NCBI GenBank assembly: GCA_022453515.1
Contig: JAJNNY010000004.1
Span: 248,001-312,000 of the forward strand
DNA: 64,000 nucleotides
Direction of reading: 5' to 3'
Source of the DNA: Astrocystis sublimbata
Taxonomy: Eukaryota > Ascomycota > Sordariomycetes > Xylariales > Xylariaceae
Part shown: piece by piece, positions 34,438 through 44,053 of the stretch
Position numbering within the stretch: the first letter of the stretch is position 1
Layout: every line of letters begins with the position of its first letter
Notes under the pieces: model-generated
Database searches by the model: none
What the model saw: only the letters and a program-made list of their open reading frames with translations
What the model was told of the DNA's origin: nothing
Program-made: the position numbers and the translations under genes

Positions 34438-35660
34438 TGAGGGGGTAGATTATTGTGAAGTTTAGGAGTGCGGGATTTGTCTTTTCATTTTATTTGCCAG
34501 TGATACCTGCATTGGAGTACGGGCGCTATGTTTATACTCTAGAATCTACCCGAGTGTTCATATAATTTTAGTATGACCATTCTTGACTCAGCAGCCATCG
34601 TAATTCGTATACACAGCACCTTTAGTGCCCCCCCAACCGGTAGTCTCCATTCAGAGCAGAACGAGACACCGTCGAGGCGCCAAACAAAATAGATGAGATG
34701 GTCTTGTGTGTGTACCTTTCAAGTTAACATATAGTATAGTAAGTATTCCTTTGATTATGGAATAATTGTGGAATAACTCTTATACATTAATAAACCAAGT
34801 TTAAATAACTACTATATAATCAGGCAAACAGAGAACAATAAATAGTATATTATTACTTTCTAGAGGGGATTCATGTTTAATGGGTACTACTAAGAACCAA
34901 GTGTCATCTATTTTGTGTGGCACCTCAACTGTTTCGAAGCCTCGGCTTCTTATCTTATTGCAACCGCAATAGTCAAGCCAGCCAATGTCAAGAACAGATT
35001 ATCTCCGAGAGCGATGTAGGTACTCGCCGACCACACCGCACCGCCACGCTTGACGCCAAATGCAACCCTCCAATCGAGTCTAGTGATGTGCGCACAGAGC
35101 GACAAAGAGCAGGGCGCTCATGACATGGCATCTCGCATTCGTCGTATTTCGCGTTCACTAGACCAGCGAATCAGCATGTTTAAATCGCGCGGACTAGCCA
35201 CATTTCCATTGGCGCCATCCCAAGCCACCCCCCGTCTCCATCATGCATCGCACTTGGTAGCGAATAGTGATAGAGACAGTACGGCAAGGCTTATTTCCTA
35301 GCTTGCTGATAATCGCGATGTCAGCAGACTATTGCACTTTTGTAGGTTCGGACGCTCTCTTCCAATGGCTTTTCATTCGTAGTTGGGCATTAGCTATTCG
35401 CATTCCCCGTATTAGAGAAACTCTTGGCTTGATATTATGGCGCCCTGATAGTTTCTGGTGTGTGCCATAACATGTATATAGCCAGACGGCTTCCTCGCTG
35501 TAGGTGGATAAGTAAGACAATGCTGACCATCTAGATATTGAAACTATTCGTCTGTCACGGAAGCAATAACATCCTGTGATGATCCCATACTAGACGTTTC
35601 TTCTCCTATTTATTATATCTGCCTACCTACCAGCGTCTTTAATCGAAAGAGCTCTTCACA
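34438..35660. other. spacer with AT-rich tract
   Basis: Between the Zn2Cys6 gene and the next gene, both on the plus strand. The part at about 34690-34870 is strongly AT-rich with many TA steps. No gene recognised; the last few hundred bases should hold the next promoter. Confidence 0.5.
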
Positions 35661-36722
35661 ATGGCATCAACGGCGCCTCCGTACTACCACGCCAACACGA
35701 CTGAAGCATCTCTCACGGCGCCTACCCTGCCGCCATACACGGAACATGCAGGCGATAGAGAGATCGAGCTTGCAAGCCTATCACGGTCCACATCCGCCTC
35801 GTCATCGGCGCCATCTTATGTTCACGACCCCCTTCCCTCACATGCAGCAGGGCCATCATCGTCATCGTCCTCGTCCTCATCGACATTCACACCCACGAAA
35901 CAGCTCCAGATCCAGACTCAGGGGAAGTCCATGCTATCATGTCCAACGCCCCAGCCCGCCGAGCAGATCCCAGTCTTCACACTCACGGCCCACGGCCATC
36001 TGGAGCGGCCTCTGTACCTCTCCGTGCGACCCCGCGCGCGCTCGGGATCATGTTTCCTGATGCACGGCGACGACGACGAGGCGCAGGCGCCGCTGAGCAT
36101 GACGACCTATCGGTTTGGACCTGGGCGGCCGCCTGTTGTGGAGTTGGCGGATCCCGCACAAGGACCACTGCCGTCGAGTTCAGGGGGGGAAATTGAAAAG
36201 GAAATGGCAGAGGGAGAAGCAGGGTCCGGAGCGCAGCGGGGGACGAATTTCAAGATCCTCGGCCGCAGCATATTCTCGCGCGCGGTACGCTTCGAAGCAC
36301 CCGGCCTGGGCACCTTCGGATGGCGATACGCAGGCTCCAAGGAGCGCGCGGACGAAGGCGCGGCCAGCTTGCTTGTGTGCGAGGTGTTTCTGCCTGCCAG
36401 TGCGACAGATAGCCTCATCTCCCACGATGAGAGTGGTGGCAGGAGAGGAAATGGGAAGCGCAAGGAGAAAAAGGAAGACAAGAAAGGAACTCCGTGTCGC
36501 ATTGCACAGCTCGTTCGTAACGAGACGTATCGCAGCCCGGGATCTAGTCGCTCGTCGGCTGGGAACGGAGGTCGGCTGATGCTCGAATTGAGAATCTTCG
36601 ACGAGAAGAGGCAGGAGAGAGTCGAGTGGCTGGTTGTTACGACTGCTTTGGTCATGCTGAAGCGCGAGGTAGATAGGAGGCGATCGCAGCAGATTGCTGC
36701 TATAGGGGTTGTTGCGAGCTAG
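35661..36722 (+). CDS. fungal protein of unknown function
   Basis: A single exon of 353 residues, clean ATG start and no rival start upstream. The N-terminal 90 residues are low-complexity (proline and serine runs such as PPYYHAN and a nine-serine run). A folded-looking region begins at about 104 (IPVFTLTAHGHLERPLYLSVRP) and continues through TTYRFGPGRPPVVEL, FKILGRSIFSRAVRFE and GTFGWRYAGSKE, then CRIAQLVRNETY and LMLELRIFDEKRQERVEWLVVTTALVMLKREVDRRR. The alternating strand pattern and closing helix recall tubby-like/LURP-type barrels found in fungal unknowns, but that link is weak. A lysine-rich loop (KRKEKKEDKK) splits the domain. No function can be assigned. Confidence 0.8.
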   Translation: MASTAPPYYHANTTEASLTAPTLPPYTEHAGDREIELASLSRSTSASSSAPSYVHDPLPSHAAGPSSSSSSSSSTFTPTKQLQIQTQGKSMLSCPTPQPAEQIPVFTLTAHGHLERPLYLSVRPRARSGSCFLMHGDDDEAQAPLSMTTYRFGPGRPPVVELADPAQGPLPSSSGGEIEKEMAEGEAGSGAQRGTNFKILGRSIFSRAVRFEAPGLGTFGWRYAGSKERADEGAASLLVCEVFLPASATDSLISHDESGGRRGNGKRKEKKEDKKGTPCRIAQLVRNETYRSPGSSRSSAGNGGRLMLELRIFDEKRQERVEWLVVTTALVMLKREVDRRRSQQIAAIGVVAS

Positions 36723-37092
36723 GGTTTCGGTAATGGGATATGAGTGATCGTGGTCTCCCACGTAAATACTGACCAGCGGTCGGTGAGCTTTGGTTGGAAA
36801 TATGGCAACATGATATGGAGAGTCGGGAAGCTGGTTTTGATTGTTAGATACCACATAATGTCACGTTACTCATGCCTCTGTCTATCTCTCGTTACAGAGG
36901 CAAAGCACTTGCTTATTTCATTATTGCATTATCATGTTTGGCCTTCATCTTCCTAGGCTTCACTGCCATACCAACGTCTCATCAACAGAATGTAGTGACG
37001 CACAATGAAATTTGACGAATTCCTACACGTGAAGCAGAAATACAATCGGTGTGTGGGAACCAATTGCATAAGTGGGTATATTGGTCGACAAA
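36723..37092. other. convergent 3' spacer
   Basis: 370 bp between the unknown protein (+) and UTP7 (-). AT-rich and without coding potential; likely shared 3' untranslated sequence. Confidence 0.6.
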
Positions 37093-39089
37093 CTAATCTC
37101 TTTTCGCAAATCTCGAAAGGGCTGGCCCAAGGTCGACTTCCCTCTCCTTTTTCTGTTGATCCCACTGCTGCTGTTGCTCTTTCCATATCTCGTCGACCTT
37201 GAGTCTCTTCTCGTCGATGATGTTCTTCGCACGTTGCTTCCTGAGATATCTTGACAGCGTGCCATTCTTGCCACGTGCTTTTTTCCTGATCTCTGTCTCC
37301 ACATCCACCGGCTTCGCGTCCAGATCTCTTTCGGCTTGTCGCTGCTCCTCAGAGCGCAAATCGAGGTTTCCGATGTATGTGGGATCTAGGGCAATCATCT
37401 CCGGCTGAAGCTTGTTGAGCAACGATCTAACTTCGCTGTCTTGTCTCTCCTTGACGCTTTCGAAAGGATTGGCTTCCGATACGTCCATGTTGGGCTCTCC
37501 AGCCCCTGGAACAATGATAGAGCTACGTAAAAGTTAACGGGTTGCCGAAAGTTGGGGTTCTTCTCTAGATCTTGCTCATACCTAAATCCTTCATCATGGC
37601 CAATACCCAGAACATCTTCTAGGGGGCACCACCTCACCCTTTCAACTCTCCGGCCTTCGCCTCCCCATGTCAGATACGGGCTTTGCACTTTAGTCTGCTC
37701 AGCGGCGTGCTTGTTGAATAAACCCTCCCACATGGTGGTATGTGTTCCCCAGCCGACAGCCGTAACACCCCGGTCCGAGATCGCCACCGAAGAAGCTGGA
37801 GCCCTTGTGAAATATTCATTGACCATACGGAACTGACGTATATCCCAAACAGCCATTTTGCAGTCTTGGCCAGTCGTCACCATATATCGACCCTCTCGAT
37901 CGATAGACATGGACCGCACTGGGCCTTTATGTGCTAGTAATTTGACGAGTGGACCATTCGCCGAGGAACAACTGGGGCTCCAGAGTTGGATCTGGCCATT
38001 GTTGTGTCCGGAGAAGCAGACCGCATTATAAGGATTATACGCCAGAGAGGCCGGAGGACCGAGTTTTGTGGCAATTTCGCTCACCATCTGACCCGTTGAG
38101 ACGTCCTGGTATTTGAGATGGCCACTTGCACCCTAGATAATAGTGAGTAATTGTGAGCGCGTCATGCTGCTGTGTCACCTACAAGTGTGGCCAGGAGGAA
38201 ATGATACTATCGAGTGCATTAGCATGGATTTGGGCAAGATGTTCATGGCAAGTACTGGCATCGACTCACGGGTAAAAACTCCATATGTGAGACTTCGCGA
38301 TGTTGTGTTAAGCAATGGAGCTCAACACCAGCACCATCGTAGATATAAACGTTTTTCTTCTGGGCTACTGCCATATACTAAGCAAAGGTAAGAGTTAGTA
38401 TCTTTGTGTACTCTCAGCCAGGCTTGCCGGGGCAGTGCACAATCGATCAGAGCCGCCCAACAACCAATCGAGTCCGGGCCACTGGATGAGGAATTACCTG
38501 ATTTGTATGCAACCATTTCACATCTCGAACTATTTCGTTGACTTGGAACTCGCAGTTTAACTTTCCCTGCCGCCAGTCCATGGAGGCAACTGTGCTCTCG
38601 TCATCAGTATGGTTGTCCCGAACTCGTGGGATGACGGATATTTGCGTGTATGGGCGTACTGTGGCCTTTTCTCCCTCCCAGTAGTAGATGCCGACCATTC
38701 CTGCTGTAATCGAAAACATAAGGGCCGAGCTCGTTCAGGGTCAGGTCGAATCGCTTCTGTGCCGTGGCAACCGCTACACTATCTCGTATCTCGTCCTGCT
38801 TGACCTTGTAGGTGCGCTCTAATTCGGTCTCGGGCTCGAGGTAGCCTGAAGTGCCCTGGAGCAGGATCTCGGCATCCTTCGCTTTGAGGGCGGCCTCCTT
38901 GTTCTTGACCTCGAGGGCTTGCAAGTTCCTGCGCAGCTTCTTGTCCTTTATGGCTTTGGTGTTGACCTTCCTTCCGCGACCGTAATCTCTGTGGGCTTCC
39001 TTCTCGCGCCGGCGCTTCTCACGTTCCTGTTTCGGCATGAGGCTGGTGCGCGCATCGCCTACGACGCGAGCACCGTTGTTGGTCTCCAT
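37093..39089 (-). CDS. UTP7: U3 snoRNP WD-repeat protein UTP7
   Basis: Six exons on the minus strand (39089-38660, 38589-38498, 38377-38270, 38206-38183, 38132-37582, 37522-37093) give 544 residues, close to yeast Utp7. Utp7 belongs to the small-subunit processome that cleaves 18S pre-rRNA in the nucleolus. A lysine/arginine-rich N-terminus ([31 protein letters not shown]) precedes WD40 repeats ([53 protein letters not shown]). A BING4-type C-terminus contains [26 protein letters not shown]. Exon 4 is only 24 nt and encodes YHFLLATL. An in-frame ATG at 39296 would add 69 residues; the ATG at 39089 is preferred by length. The gene is divergent from TSR1. Confidence 0.93.
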
Positions 39090-39806
39090 AGTCGCGAATC
39101 GGTGGACAACTTGGTGCCCAGAGGCGGAGGAAATCGAGACTGTGTTGGCGTCGCGCGATTTGGATGCCGAGGCGACGGGGACTCTGCGCAGCGGTTGTCG
39201 TATAGCAGGAAAAACGTAACGGCGCAAATGCTGTAGACGTGCCTGTCGGCAGCAAAAGCTGGAGGTGAAGCTAGCAAAGACGTCGGCTCCCAGCATTCGA
39301 GAAATTTTAGTGGAGAAGCAGGGATCTAGACAGCACGCCCCACCACGATAAGCCAGCCAATTCTTGCTTCATACCGTATGCAGTTAGTCTCATCAGCATT
39401 TCGGCATACCCCAAAAGAGAGCCAATGAGTACGCTGCAGCACACACCTGGGGAGCGCAGCACACAAAAATCCATGCCCCTCTATCGCTAATCGATATGGT
39501 TGCGATATGCGTGACAACCCCTCCAACATCCAGCATTTTAATTATTTACAATCCAGGGTGCCAGGTACATATAACAGTCAACTTAGAACTACGCAAGCCA
39601 CGGGCCAACGGCACTGGCATTGACTACCAGGTATCTAAGCCCTGTACTACCTGCATGCGGCGCAGTCGACGTCCGGGTCTGAATCATAATTAATCATACC
39701 TCGCCATCACCCGTGACTCACCGATCTGCCAAAGAATTGCCCTGAGAGGAGACTCTGCAACCTGGCTTCGCTACCATTTAGATTTAAAGCTGGGGGTGAC
39801 GGCAAG
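39090..39806. promoter_or_regulatory. bidirectional promoter region UTP7 / TSR1
   Basis: The 717 bp between two divergent start codons of 40S assembly factors must contain both promoters. A CTCATC (reverse of GATGAG, core of the PAC element that controls ribosome biogenesis genes in yeasts) is at 39389-39394, and AAATTTTAG lies near 39303. These are short matches that could be chance. No gene lies inside unless UTP7 starts at 39296. Confidence 0.6.
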
Positions 39807-42303
39807 ATGCCCTCGGCCACGCATTCCCACCGGCCAACCACCAAAGTTGCGCACAAGACCTTCAAATCCAAGAAGGCAACCAAGAGTGCGCTGCGCGACC
39901 AAGCCAAGGGTACGTACATCTCCTTTTCTGCCTGTGGGACCGAGAATGCTGACATTGTCACTCTTTCTTTCTTGTACAGGCAAGGCTCCCAACGAAAGGC
40001 GAAAGACACCCCACCAGCAAATCATGTCCAAGATCGATCGACGGAACCAGGCCAAGCAGCGCCAGCTCACCAAGCACAGGGAGCACCAGAAGGAGGCGTC
40101 TGTCTTCTTGGGCCGCGATGGTGCCCCCCGCATTGTCGCTGTTGTCCCCCTCTGCGCCGACGGCGACGCCCTTGCTGCCACCAAGAGTCTCAACGCCAGT
40201 CTCGACATCGAATGCGACGTCTCCGCCTCCACCTTCCGAGTCCCCGTCGATCGCTTCAAGCAGAAGCTTCAGTATGTGCCCGTGAGCCAGAGAGATCTGT
40301 CCGTTTCCATGAACGCCGCACGAGTCGCCGACTTCATTGTCTTCGTCCTCTCCGCCGAGACCGAGGTGGACCCCTTGGGGGAGTTGATCATCCGAAGCAT
40401 CGAAAACCAGGGCATGTCTACCTTGTTCACGGTTGTCCAGAACCTCGACAAAGTTGAACCTGCCAAAGCGAGGCCCGATGTTGTCAAATCTCTGGCCTCG
40501 TTCATGACGCATTTTCACCCGGGCCAGGACAAGATCTACAGCCTCGATTCAAGGCAAGAATGCTCCAATCTGATGAGATCTCTGTGCAGCACCATGCCAA
40601 AAGGAATAAACTGGAGGGACCAGAGGCCCTGGATGCTAGTAGACAATGTACAGTGGGCCTCCAACGAGTCCGACTCGACCATCTTGACCGGCGTCGTCCG
40701 CGGGAAAGGCCTGAAGGCGGATCGACTAGTACACGTGGGAGAATGGGGTACCTTTCAAATAGAGAAGATCACAGCAGCTCCTATCTCGACTAAGAAACGA
40801 AAAGAGGACGGCATGGCTGTTGATGATGTGGAAGAAGAGGTCCTCGAAACCCCGAGTGAAGAGCAGGACGATATTGCCGAGCTTGCTCCCGAGGAGGTAG
40901 CTATGGATGATGTCGATGTGGGTGACGCGATGGAGTCCGGGGCCCCGACCGCTAAGAAGGGTGTATTGCTCGATGACCATCATTACTTCTCGGAAGATGA
41001 GCCCGAGAGATACGAGGCTCCCAAGAAACTACCCAAGGGCACCTCAGCATACCAAGGGAAATGGATATTGGATGATGTCTCCGATTCCGAGTCAGAGTTC
41101 GACGAGGACATGCAAGATGCACAGGATGAGGCAACGTCAGCACGACCAGAAGACGGTGTGGAAGGCCTCGCTGGCCGTGAACCCACTGAGGCTGCTATGT
41201 CCGAGTACCCGCAGTCTGAAGCCTTTGCGGAGCTGAACGACGACGACGACGCACAGCAACTTGCTGCGTACCGGAGCCGGAAACGTGATGAGGCCGACGA
41301 AGACAAGGAGTTCCCGGACGAGATCGAGTTACATCCGCATGTGCTTGCTCGAGAACGCTTAGCCAAGTACAGAGGTCTCAAGAGTCTGCGCACAAGCCCC
41401 TGGAACAAAGAGGAAGACCGCCCCTATCAGCCCGAGGAATGGTCCAGACTGTTACAAATTCCAGACTACCAATCGTCCAAAAACCGAGTGCTTCGTGAGG
41501 CGCTGGTGGGCGGCGTAGCCCCTGGAACACGGGTCCACGTCCACCTAAAAGCCGTTTCTTCGGAGATACAAAACACCTACAGCTCCTCGCAGCCAGTCAC
41601 CCTCTTTGGCCTCCTCAGGCACGAGAACAAAAAGACGGTGGTCAACTTCGATATCACCCACAAGGATGATTACGAAAAATCAATCAAGGCGAAGGAAGAG
41701 CTCATAGTTCAATGCGGTCCTCGTAGATTCGTCATCAACCCGCTGTTTTCTAGCACCGGAAGTTCCGAGAACGACGTGCACAAGTCGTACCGCTTCCTAC
41801 ACCCTGGCGATGCCGCCATTGCCACATTCATGGGACCAGTCACATGGGGCTCAGTCCCTGCGCTTTTCTTCAAGCGTGTGATCCCAGAACAGGGTGAAGA
41901 TGACCCAACACTGCCCTTGCAACTTGTCGCAACAGGCACTGCTCGTGCGCCATCCACCAACAGAGTGATCGCCAAGCGTGCCATCTTGACTGGACACCCT
42001 TACCATATTCACAAGAAGGTCGTGACCGTTCGATACATGTTCTTCAGCCGAGAAGATGTCGACTGGTTCAAGGCTCTACCACTGTGGACGAGGAGAGGCA
42101 GGAGTGGTTATATCAAGGAGACGTTGGGTACTCACGGTTATTTCAAAGCTAACTTTGATGGCACCATCAACCCGCAGGATTCAGTTGGTGTCAGTCTGTA
42201 CAAGCGGATGTGGCCACGAAGTGCTGCACCGTTTACGGGGCCGTTGCTGGAAGAAGCAGCTGTTGTTGGACAGAGTGACGAGATGGATGAGGATATCCAG
42301 TAG
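39807..42303 (+). CDS. TSR1: 40S ribosome maturation factor TSR1
   Basis: Two exons (39807-39909, 39980-42303) give 808 residues, comparable to yeast Tsr1 (about 790). Tsr1 is a GTPase-like protein without catalysis that binds pre-40S particles and blocks early joining. The short first exon encodes a basic tail (TFKSKKATKSALRDQAKG). KAPNERRKTPHQQIMSKIDRRNQAKQ follows, then a G-like domain (RIVAVVPLCADGDALAA). The AARP2CN-type region includes DSTILTGVVRGKGLKADRLVHVGEWG. A long acidic linker (about 345-495) comes next. The conserved C-terminus contains PYHIHKKVVTVRYMFFSRED and WFKALPLWTRRGRSG. The intron is 70 bp, GTACGT to TACAG, and splits a glycine codon. The gene is divergent from UTP7 and converges on ureG. 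Confidence 0.95.
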
Positions 42304-42642
42304 AAAAAGTATTTAGACGTGGCGTTAGGCGTTGATGATATACAAGTTGATGAGTTACGAATGATCAAACATTAGCCTACTGAGGAGCTTACTTCAGATC
42401 CCTTTTCTTTTTTCTTTTTTTCTCCTTTGAAAATTGTTCTCGTTTCGGTTGATTATATATAGTAGTAGTATTACAATGCCTCTGCTGGAACATACATGTG
42501 AACTATCCTAGCCTCATATAAAGTCAACATCGTTGTCAGTATATCTAACAGGTACATTGGAATAACATTCATCACATCCAACAATGCGTTCATCCAACCC
42601 TGAAAGCGAGTGTTGAGTCCTGTTTCGCAAGTCACTGCTCTC
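42304..42642. other. convergent 3' spacer
   Basis: 339 bp between the TSR1 and ureG stop codons. It holds a T-rich stretch (42400-42425) and ATATATAG, suited to 3' end formation. No coding sequence. Confidence 0.6.
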
Positions 42643-43751
42643 TTATTCCAGTGCCTCCAGTCCCTCCGTCGGTCTGGGTCCCCCTCTCTGCCTGGACACA
42701 TCCTCCGCACCACTTGCCTTCCAGGCACTCAGTATCAGGTTCACAATGTGCTCCACGCCGACATCCTTCTTGACCTGGGCGAAGACAGTAGGCCCGCCCT
42801 CCCTCATCTTGCGGGCGTCTCGCTCCATGACGGCCAGATCGGCGCCGACGGCCTCGGCCAGGTCCGTCTTGTTGACCACCAGCAGATCGCTCTGGGTGAT
42901 GCCCGGGCCGCCCTTGCGGGGGACCTTGTCGCCGCCGCTGACGTCGATGACGTAGACGATGAAGTCGGCGAGCTCGCGGGAGTAGTTGGCGGCCAGGTTG
43001 TCGCCGCCGCTCTCGATGAGGAGCAGGTCCGGCACGAACTCGGCGTGCAGGTCCTCGAGCGCGGCCAGGTTCGCCGATATGTCCTCGCGCACGGCCGCGT
43101 GCGGACACCCGCCCGTCTCGATGGCGCGGATCCGCGACGCCGGCAGCGCCCGGTGCCGCGTCAGGAACTCGGCGTCCTCCCGCGTGAAGATGTCGTTGGT
43201 CACGGCCGCGAGGCCGTACTTGGAGCGCAGGGCGAGGCAGAGGGCCAGCATCAGGGCCGTTTTACCGGAACCGACGGGGCTTGAGGGGGGGGATGTTAGC
43301 TTTTCTCTTCTTGTCTTTTCATACTTTCCTTTTTTGCTCTCCCCCCTTTCCCCCTTGACTTTCTGTTTATCTAAAGGAAAACGAGTAATATGCAAGAGTA
43401 CTGGGTAAGGGGCTATGCGAATATGCATATGTGGTCAAGTTGTGGTTGCGCGTATAAGTTTGACTCATAGCAGGTGTATATCATGTGCACGACTCTGACT
43501 GATCCACTGTATGTGACGTGTCGGGAACTCAAAGCGACGAGAGACTTTAAAGGAGACAATGAATTGACTTACCCTCCGATGCCGATGGTAAAGGCCCGCT
43601 CTCGCCAGTCCCGGCCCTCGACGATAGGCATCTCCCGGCCGAGGAAGCTGCCGGGCCCGGAGAGGATCTCATGGGAGTGCCCGTGGTCGGCGGCCGGGAT
43701 GCCATCGTGGGAATGGGAGTGGCTCGTTACGCCGTCATGGGAGTGTGACAT
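42643..43751 (-). CDS. ureG: urease accessory GTPase UreG
   Basis: Two exons (43751-43573, 43279-42643) give 271 residues. UreG hydrolyses GTP to deliver nickel to apo-urease. A histidine-rich N-terminus (HSHDG, HSHSHDG, HGHSH in residues 2-27) can bind nickel and is typical of plant and fungal forms. The P-loop GPVGSGKT (60-67) is built across the 293-bp intron. The metal-binding CPH is at 118-120, ESGGDNLAA at 149-157 and the guanine motif NKTD at 196-199. No other urease gene (structural urease, UreD, UreF) is in the window, as is usual in fungi, where they are unlinked. The intron is long for this window and very T-rich on the plus strand near 43310-43370. Confidence 0.95.
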
Positions 43752-43901
43752 GATATTTTACGTATTACGAGATTTTAACTGGATTACCTCGAAAGAAACG
43801 TCGGGCCTGGTTGTGGGCATGTGTCAAACTCATGCGATCGTGACTAAGAGATTGTAACACTGAGAGATCTCACGTTATGCTAAGGTATGTCAAGTGGCTG
43901 T

Positions 43902-44053
43902 GATAATGAGGGGTGGCTTTTGGTGCGGGGCTGTTCACCCCGCCTCTAGAAGATCAACGTGCTGGAGTATCGATACATTCTACTTCTAAATAAAGTTATC
44001 AGACTTTAGAGTTTAAAGCGCCCGTTTGCATCTATCTAACTTATCTAATGATA
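43902..44053. promoter_or_regulatory. GATA-element cluster upstream of ureG
   Basis: GATAA cores occur at 43902-43906 (+), 43996-44000 (-) and 44041-44045 (-), with another GATA at 44050-44053. They lie 150-300 bp upstream of the ureG ATG. AreA/NIT2-type GATA factors control nitrogen and urea genes in filamentous fungi. GATA cores are short and common, so this is suggestive only. Confidence 0.3.

Noticed and set aside
40983..41408. Long antisense frames opposite TSR1
   Set aside because: They mirror the acidic and serine-rich coding of TSR1 on the other strand and are shadows of it.
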